NCBI GenBank assembly: GCA_002095305.1 | Contig: MIEI01000057.1 | Coordinates: forward strand, 1 to 32,695 | Length of the DNA: 32,695 bases | Source: Pantoea brenneri | Lineage (GTDB): Bacteria > Pseudomonadota > Gammaproteobacteria > Enterobacterales > Enterobacteriaceae | Reading direction: 5' to 3' | Shown here: positions 28,521 through 32,695 of the stretch, in pieces | Position numbering within the stretch: position 1 is the first letter of the stretch | Layout: every line of letters begins with the position of its first letter | The notes under the pieces: model-generated | What the model saw: the letters and a program-made list of their open reading frames with translations, nothing else | The model's database searches: none | Told to the model about the DNA's origin: nothing | Position numbers and translations under genes: made by a program

Positions 28521-29424
28521 GCTGATCCTCCTGCTGGATACGCGCCAGGAACGGGCGGATGGCGCTACAGAAACTCCACGGATAGACATAATGCAGGGTG
28601 TGCGTCCCGTCGCGCAGCGTGAGGGTTTCGCTGTGCGGCATCAGGGCGGCGAGTTCATCCAGCCAGCGCGCCGGACACACCGGGTCGCGCGAGCCGCGCA
28701 AAAGCAGGGTTGGCGCGCTAATGTACGTCAGGCGATGTTCGATATGGTCACGCATCATGGCACGCATGGTGCCGAAGGCGCGCCGCAGACCGGCTTTGGC
28801 GTAATCAATGCGCGCCAGCGGTCCCGGCGGACGACGTGCTTCCAGACGACCGTTACGCCAGTCGCGCCAGAGCTGACGCGGCAGGCTGCGGGCGTGACGA
28901 TCGACCGTCGGCCCCTGCAGCACCAGTCCCGCCACCGCCTGCGGATATTTTACCGCCAGCGCCGCCAGAATCTGGCAGCCAAACGAGTTGCCCACCCAGA
29001 TGGCGCGCTGGAATCCGTTGTGCTGCAGCCACAGCCACAGCGCGTCGGCCAGCTGATCCACCGACATCACCGGCGCCGAGGCCGGCAGCGCACTGGCCCC
29101 GAAACCCGGCAGGTCAGGCACCAGCACGTGATAATCGCGGCTTAATGCCAGCGCCAGCGGTTCCATCGCCCGGCCGGACATCACCAGACCGTGAACCAGC
29201 ACCACCGGCAACCCCTGGCTCTCATTCGGTGTGACGCGGGTAAACATCCGCCAGTCGCCAATCTGCTGATAATAACCGGCCAGCCCGGCGTGGTGACTGC
29301 GCGGCGACACCGGCGGCGTCTGCTTCAGCTGCTGCCAGCGTTTCATGCCCCACAGTGTGGCCGCCACACCTAACCCAACGCCTGCCACGATGGCCGCCTG
29401 TTTTCGTCGATGCTTCTGGATCAT
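28513..29424 (-). CDS. Membrane-anchored alpha/beta hydrolase
   Basis: The 303-residue protein has an N-terminal hydrophobic helix (about residues 10-27, AAIVAGVGLGVAATLWGM) that probably anchors it in the inner membrane. The catalytic domain follows: oxyanion motif LVHGLVMSGRAM, PDLPGFGAS, nucleophile Ser in GNSFGCQ (about 145), Asp in GSRDPVCP and His in DGTHTLHY. The lid region is basic and arginine-rich. The substrate is unknown; the fold fits esterases and haloperoxidase-like hydrolases. It is the first gene of a two-gene unit with the unrecognised 463-residue protein. Confidence 0.87.
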   Translation of the reverse strand: MIQKHRRKQAAIVAGVGLGVAATLWGMKRWQQLKQTPPVSPRSHHAGLAGYYQQIGDWRMFTRVTPNESQGLPVVLVHGLVMSGRAMEPLALALSRDYHVLVPDLPGFGASALPASAPVMSVDQLADALWLWLQHNGFQRAIWVGNSFGCQILAALAVKYPQAVAGLVLQGPTVDRHARSLPRQLWRDWRNGRLEARRPPGPLARIDYAKAGLRRAFGTMRAMMRDHIEHRLTYISAPTLLLRGSRDPVCPARWLDELAALMPHSETLTLRDGTHTLHYVYPWSFCSAIRPFLARIQQEDQHE

Positions 29425-29529
29425 CCGCTGCTCCTGTTTCGGGGGGATAACTCAGTGTAGGACGGGATTTCGCAGCAGGCGGGTTATCAGATTAACGGTG
29501 TGACAAATTGCGCTTCGCGGCGAGAGGGG

Positions 29530-30366
29530 TTACGCAATCACATTGCGCAGACGCCCAATCTGCTCAATTTCTACTTCAACCACATCGCCGGAGAACATAA
29601 ACAGCGGCGGTGTGCGTTTTTTACCGACGCCACCCGGCGAACCGGTGATGATCACATCGCCGGGCGACAGCGGGCTGAAGGCCGAGATGTATTCAATAAT
29701 TTTTGCTACCGGATGCACCATGCTGCCGGTGGTATCGTTCTGCACTTCCCGCCCGTTTAACCAGGTTTTGATCGCCAGCTGCTGCGGATCGGGGATGACA
29801 TCCGCAGTGGTCATCCAGGGTCCGAATCCGCCGGTCTGCGGCCAGTTTTTGCCGGCGGTAAACCAGGTAAACTGCATGTCGCGCACGGTCGCATCCATAA
29901 AGCAGCTGTAACCCGCCACCGCCTCCAGCGCGTTGGCAGCGCTGACCTGATGGGCCGCTTTGCCGATGATCACCGCCAGTTCGCCTTCAAAGTCGAACTC
30001 CTGAGTGATAGCGGGCTTTTGCAGCGGCTGGTCATGGCCGGTGAGCGAGTCGGCGAAACGCACAAACAGGGTCGGCGCATCGAGCGTCTCGGCAAACTCT
30101 TTTCGTTTATCGGCGTAGTTCATCCCGACGCAAAACACCTTGCCAGGATTCTCAATCACCGGCAGAAAGCGGATGGCGCTAAACGGATAGTCGATTGGCA
30201 TGGTGTGAAAAGCATGGAGATCGGCCAGCGATGAGCGGCTCAGAAAGGTTTTTAAATCGGCGCAGGCTGCACCGAAGCGTAAACCGAGATCCACCACGCC
30301 GTGCTCGCGCACGATACCGAAACTTTTTTTGTCCTGGTCAGGAAGAGAGAAACTGCAAAGCTGCAT
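29530..30366 (-). CDS. Fumarylacetoacetate hydrolase (FAH) family enzyme
   Basis: The 278-residue protein belongs to the FAH superfamily of metal-dependent C-C hydrolases, decarboxylases and lyases. The metal-binding Glu-x-Glu is in EFDFEGELAVIIGK, and other marks are KVFCVGMNYADKRKEF, YSCFMDATVRDMQ, KNWPQTGGFGPWM and PGDVIITGSPGGVGKKRTPP near the C-terminus. Family members act on fumarylpyruvate, acylpyruvates, ureidoglycolate or 2-keto acids; no partner gene points to one of these. The start at 30366 (MQLCSFSL) fits the family; an in-frame extension to 30444 is less likely. Confidence 0.87.
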   Translation of the reverse strand: MQLCSFSLPDQDKKSFGIVREHGVVDLGLRFGAACADLKTFLSRSSLADLHAFHTMPIDYPFSAIRFLPVIENPGKVFCVGMNYADKRKEFAETLDAPTLFVRFADSLTGHDQPLQKPAITQEFDFEGELAVIIGKAAHQVSAANALEAVAGYSCFMDATVRDMQFTWFTAGKNWPQTGGFGPWMTTADVIPDPQQLAIKTWLNGREVQNDTTGSMVHPVAKIIEYISAFSPLSPGDVIITGSPGGVGKKRTPPLFMFSGDVVEVEIEQIGRLRNVIA

Positions 30367-30476
30367 TGCTGCCCCGTTGTAATCGCGAATTTTCAGATTT
30401 TTACTGAGAAAAGAGGCGCGCAGGGTAACAAAAGTCATCGGCAAAAGCGTACACAGTTATGCTCATCGGATCTGCT

Positions 30477-30517
30477 GCTGATCATTCAGCAGCGTAATAA
30501 GCGCTGGAATGATCAGC
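30477..30517. repeat. Very stable 41-base stem-loop upstream of the FAH gene
   Basis: The left arm GCTGATCATTC plus CAGCG pairs with CGCTG plus GAATGATCAGC, giving 16 bp with one 2-base bulge and a 7-base loop (TAATAAG). It lies about 110 bases upstream of the FAH start, with no T-run on either side. It could be an operator, an attenuator or a processed RNA element. A 12-bp palindrome, CAGCGATCGCTG, follows at 30538-30549. I saw no gene between 30367 and 30612. Confidence 0.55.
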
Positions 30518-30612
30518 AAAAAGGATTTTCTGTGGCGTCAGCGATCGCTGTTGACGGCAAATTGCGGGCGGAAACGAGGCGGTGAATGGGGTAAAGCGCG
30601 GGCGGTGGAACA

Positions 30613-30657
30613 GAAGAAAAAGTGATAATCATCGGTCGATCCCTGACCGCGATTATC
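30613..30657 (-). terminator. Rho-independent terminator of the AzuC-like transcript
   Basis: On the minus strand GATAATC-G-CGGTC pairs with GACCG-AT-GATTATC to form a 12-bp stem with a small bulge and a short loop. The sequence ACTTTTTCTTCTG follows. It begins 20 bases after the stop codon of the small gene. Confidence 0.8.
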
Positions 30658-30677
30658 GAGGGTTTTCTGCGGCGTGC

Positions 30678-30755
30678 TTAGTACATCGCACCCGGCGGTA
30701 CGTGTTTGAAGGTTTCGACGTAAGCGCGGAACACGTAGTTAAAAATGCGTTTCAT
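30678..30755 (-). CDS. azuC: AzuC-like small protein, 25 residues
   Basis: ATG at 30755 opens a 25-codon frame, MKRIFNYVFRAY followed by VETFKHVPPGAMY and TAA. The E. coli small protein AzuC (28 residues, from memory) ends YCKTFKDVPPGNMFR and has the same basic, amphipathic N-terminus. The core TFK-x-VPPG-x-M is shared at the same place. AzuC associates with the inner membrane and is reported to interact with the glycerol-3-phosphate dehydrogenase GlpD. AGGTG lies before the start. A strong promoter, a CRP-like site and a terminator make a complete single-gene unit downstream of mntP. The gene is too short for automatic callers. Confidence 0.8.
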   Translation of the reverse strand: MKRIFNYVFRAYVETFKHVPPGAMY

Positions 30756-30795
30756 GTGACACCTGATGCAAAATTAGTTGAAGAAATACGCGAAA

Positions 30796-30845
30796 AGTAT
30801 AACTTCAGCGCGTTTTTTCGGCAATAAATTTTGAACCAGATCACA
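30796..30845 (-). promoter_or_regulatory. Promoter and CRP-like site of the AzuC-like gene
   Basis: On the minus strand TTGCCG (30824-30819) and TATACT (30801-30796) are 17 bases apart, a near-consensus sigma-70 promoter with start near 30789. Just upstream, TGTGA-N6-TCAAA (30845-30830) matches the CRP consensus TGTGA-N6-TCACA at 9 of 10 positions. Its centre is near -48. E. coli azuC is known to respond to CRP. Confidence 0.75.
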
Positions 30846-30873
30846 AAATTGAGTTTATTTTGCGCAAAAACCG

Positions 30874-31449
30874 TTAAGCGGCCTGACCGAGATGTTGCAG
30901 CAGAATGGTCGCGCCGACGGCAATCAACACCAGACCGCCCAGCACTTCCGCCCATTTGCCGAGTACCGGACCAATAAAGCGGCCCACCAGCACGCCGGTG
31001 GTGGCCATGACGGTGGTGGCGGCCCCAATGGTCAGCGCGGTGGTAATAATGTTGACCTGCAAGAAGGCCAGACCCACACCGACCGCCAGCGCATCAAGGC
31101 TGGTCGCCACAGCGGTAGTGGCCAGTACCATAAAGCCATGGCTCTGCGGCGCTTCACAGGGTTCTGCGACGGCGGTTTGCCGGAAACCTTCCATCATCAT
31201 GCGGCCGCCTAAAAACGCCAGCAGGATAAAGGCGATCCAGTGGTCCCACGCCATGATGTAACGACTGGCGGCCAGGCCAAGCGCCCAGCCAATCAGCGGC
31301 GTTAAGGCTTCGATTGAGCCAAAAATCAGACCGGTGCGCAGCGCTTCTTTAAAACCCGGACGATGCAAGGTGGCACCTTTGCCCAGTGCAGCAGCAAACG
31401 CGTCCATCGACATACCCAGTGCAAGAATTAAGGTGGCAATAAAGGTCAT
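30874..31449 (-). CDS. mntP: MntP manganese efflux pump
   Basis: The 191-residue product matches E. coli MntP (YebN). It has six membrane helices in two repeats. Each repeat carries the conserved metal-site aspartate motif: [18 protein letters not shown] (residues 12-29) and [20 protein letters not shown] (about 111-130). Between them are [21 protein letters not shown] and [17 protein letters not shown]. MntP exports Mn2+ from the cytoplasm under excess. The Shine-Dalgarno is AGGTGA. The roughly 125-base leader has a MntR-type operator at its promoter, which supports the metal assignment. Confidence 0.96.
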   Translation of the reverse strand: MTFIATLILALGMSMDAFAAALGKGATLHRPGFKEALRTGLIFGSIEALTPLIGWALGLAASRYIMAWDHWIAFILLAFLGGRMMMEGFRQTAVAEPCEAPQSHGFMVLATTAVATSLDALAVGVGLAFLQVNIITTALTIGAATTVMATTGVLVGRFIGPVLGKWAEVLGGLVLIAVGATILLQHLGQAA

Positions 31450-31579
31450 GATTTATTCACCTGGGGCGAAAAAGCGGCAATTCACGCTGTATTCACCACA
31501 CAAAGTGTTCAGTAATGAAAAAGTGCGCGCAGTCTACCACGCAACCGCAGAGATAAAAAGACAGTAAAATCATGGATTT

Positions 31580-31609
31580 AAGTATAGCAAAGGCTATAAC
31601 TTTTATCAT
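31580..31609 (-). promoter_or_regulatory. mntP promoter with MntR-type operator
   Basis: Bases 31583-31598 form the palindrome TATAGC-AAAG-GCTATA. From memory, E. coli MntR boxes have the form AACATAGC-AAAG-GCTATGTT, with the same core and spacer. On the minus strand TATACT (31586-31581) is a good -10 and ATGATA (31609-31604) a weak -35 at 17 bases, so the box covers the -10 and spacer. A further half-site, GCTATGTTT, lies at 31612-31620. The rest of the 308-base gap 31450-31757 shows no gene. Confidence 0.75.
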
Positions 31610-31757
31610 TCGCTATGTTTCGCGCTAAGTCGATGGTGGTAAAGCATTTTCTGACAGTTTTCCGCAACGATAATCGGCTTGTCTGGCCACTGCGTCTGCA
31701 TTCCCTGATTGAACCCCAGCGCTGATTGCCGGAAAATGCCTGGCTTATTATTACGGG

Positions 31758-32009
31758 ATGCCAGTTATGAATAACCCTTTTGAATCTTTAATCGTGCCTG
31801 GCGGCATTTTGCTGTTGGGGTTTCTCTCTGCCCTGCTGCTGCCTGCGCCAGCTTTTAGCCTGTCGGTGGCACAGCATCTGCAGCAGATGCTGCATTTGCA
31901 GGATCTTAACCAGCTCTACACCGTGGTGTTCTGCATCTGGTTTTTACTGCTGGGCACGGTGGAGTTTTTTGTGATTCGCTTCGTCTGGCGCCGCTGGTTC
32001 AGGAGCTGA
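31758..32009 (+). CDS. Small two-helix inner-membrane protein (DUF1158-like)
   Basis: The 83-residue protein has two hydrophobic segments, LIVPGGILLLGFLSALLLPA and YTVVFCIWFLLLGTVEFFVI, and a basic end VWRRWFRS. I recall a short enterobacterial membrane family (DUF1158) with the same pattern, including QLYT.(L/V)FC.WFL.LG..E, but cannot confirm the name. No function is known. The start is uncertain: ATG at 31758 or at 31767 (MNNPFE), both with poor ribosome-binding sites. It diverges from mntP and ends 1 base before the convergent MocR gene. Confidence 0.7.
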   Translation: MPVMNNPFESLIVPGGILLLGFLSALLLPAPAFSLSVAQHLQQMLHLQDLNQLYTVVFCIWFLLLGTVEFFVIRFVWRRWFRS

Positions 32010-32010
32010 G

Positions 32011-32695
32011 TCAGGCAGTCTGCGCATCGACCAGCGCTTTCAGACGTGCTGCACTGCGCGCATAGCCATCACGCGGTAACTGAGCCGCACCGAGCAGCAG
32101 TCCGGCACAGCGTTGTTCGTCGCGCTGATACCAGATCGACAGCGGTGACGGGGCCATGCCATAGGCCAATGCTTGCTGCGCAATCAGCTGATCCGGCGTA
32201 CCGGCCGGCAACCTGACAATCACCGCCAGCCCGGCACGTTGCACCTCGGGGAAATGGGGTTGCAGAGCGGCCATCATCTGCTCCAGTCGTTCGTGGTAGA
32301 CCCGCTTCATGCGCCGCAGATGCCGCATGAAGTGCCCTTCCCGCAGGAAAACGGCCACCGCATCATGAAGCAATCCCGACGAGGCCGGTGCTAACAGCGC
32401 ACAAACTTCCGCAAAACGCGAGACCAGGGCGGGCGGGACCACAATAAAGCCAAGCCGCAATCGCGGCGTCAGCGATTTGCTGAACGTACCGATATGCAGC
32501 ACCCGTCCCTCGCTGTCGAGCGCCGCCAGCGCCGGTGCAGCCCGGTGACCAGGCTGCAGTTCGCCCAGATAATCATCCTCAATGATCCAGCGCTGTTGAT
32601 GGCTGGCCCAGTTAAGCAACGCATGGCGGCGTGCCGGCGACAGAGTGACGCCGAGCGGGGCTTGCTGGCCCGGCGTGACCAGCGCAAACGCCGCA
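32011..32695 (-). CDS. MocR/PdxR-family regulator, C-terminal aminotransferase-like domain (5' end outside window)
   Basis: About 228 C-terminal residues are visible. They form the PLP-binding fold type I domain: VTPGQQAPLGVTLSPARRHAML, WIIEDDYLGELQPGH with the cofactor-contacting Asp and Tyr, and the Schiff-base Lys in GTFSKSLTPRLRLGF. MocR regulators join this domain to an N-terminal GntR-type helix-turn-helix, which would lie beyond base 32695. They sense PLP or an amino compound; PdxR, GabR and TauR are examples. The target is probably an adjacent divergent gene outside the window. Confidence 0.85.
   Translation of the reverse strand, partial: AAFALVTPGQQAPLGVTLSPARRHALLNWASHQQRWIIEDDYLGELQPGHRAAPALAALDSEGRVLHIGTFSKSLTPRLRLGFIVVPPALVSRFAEVCALLAPASSGLLHDAVAVFLREGHFMRHLRRMKRVYHERLEQMMAALQPHFPEVQRAGLAVIVRLPAGTPDQLIAQQALAYGMAPSPLSIWYQRDEQRCAGLLLGAAQLPRDGYARSAARLKALVDAQTA

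Larger units (their letters stand above)
30613..30789 (-). ncRNA. Candidate AzuCR-type dual-function transcript, about 175 nt
   Basis: A promoter at 30796-30824 and a terminator at 30613-30657 delimit a transcript of about 175 nt with a single 25-codon reading frame. In E. coli AzuCR is, from memory, a roughly 164-nt RNA that both encodes AzuC and acts as a base-pairing regulator. The matching size and layout support the same nature here. Whether the RNA itself base-pairs with other mRNAs cannot be judged from the sequence. Confidence 0.6.

Noticed and set aside
30301-30827. Plus-strand open frames between the FAH gene and mntP
   Set aside because: They run antisense through the AzuC-like gene, its terminator and the FAH start, lack ribosome-binding sites and show no recognisable motif.
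31450-31574. yybP-ykoY manganese riboswitch in the mntP leader
   Set aside because: I looked for the GGGGAGTA-type core and the matching internal loop and did not find them.

Overview
The window reads as a chromosomal segment of an enterobacterium of the Erwiniaceae type (Pantoea/Erwinia-like). The DNA is GC-rich. Many products match Escherichia coli proteins closely (KdpFABCD, YqhA, YqjG, CrcB, LgoD/LgoR/LgoT, MntP), but their order is not that of E. coli. I saw no insertion sequence, phage gene, CRISPR array, rRNA or tRNA. Gene families are recalled from memory; no database search was run.

Left part (1-10.9 kb): a truncated MFS exporter gene faces a LysR regulator. Then, all on the minus strand, come yqhA and the potassium-uptake operon kdpF-A-B-C-D. 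The 29-codon kdpF starts with GTG. A KdpE-like operator precedes kdpF, yet kdpE itself is missing: yqhA sits where kdpE is expected. An HD-GYP cyclic-di-GMP phosphodiesterase gene lies just upstream of the kdp promoter.

Middle (11-20 kb): a two-gene unit of a sugar-acid type MFS permease and a D-2-hydroxyacid dehydrogenase diverges from an orphan sugar-binding periplasmic protein. Next come a GNAT acetyltransferase, an ABC exporter gene broken by a one-base frameshift, a FemAB-like (DUF482) gene and a second LysR regulator.

The stretch 19.4-23.5 kb holds yqjG (glutathionyl-hydroquinone reductase) with a small esterase, a TIM-barrel isomerase/epimerase, and the fluoride channel gene crcB behind a clear fluoride riboswitch with its own promoter. 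A nucleoside hydrolase with a leader that can pair with its own ribosome-binding site follows.

The stretch 23.5-27.1 kb is an L-galactonate catabolic locus (lgoD divergent from lgoR-lgoT). A repeated 10-bp motif in both control regions is a good candidate for the LgoR operator.

Right part (27.1-32.7 kb): a translationally coupled pair of an alpha/beta hydrolase and an unrecognised 463-residue protein, then a fumarylacetoacetate-hydrolase family enzyme. After these is a very short gene whose 25-residue product resembles E. coli AzuC, with promoter, CRP-like site and terminator that would make an AzuCR-sized transcript of about 175 nt. The Mn2+ exporter gene mntP with a MntR-type operator, a small membrane protein and a truncated MocR-family regulator complete the window.
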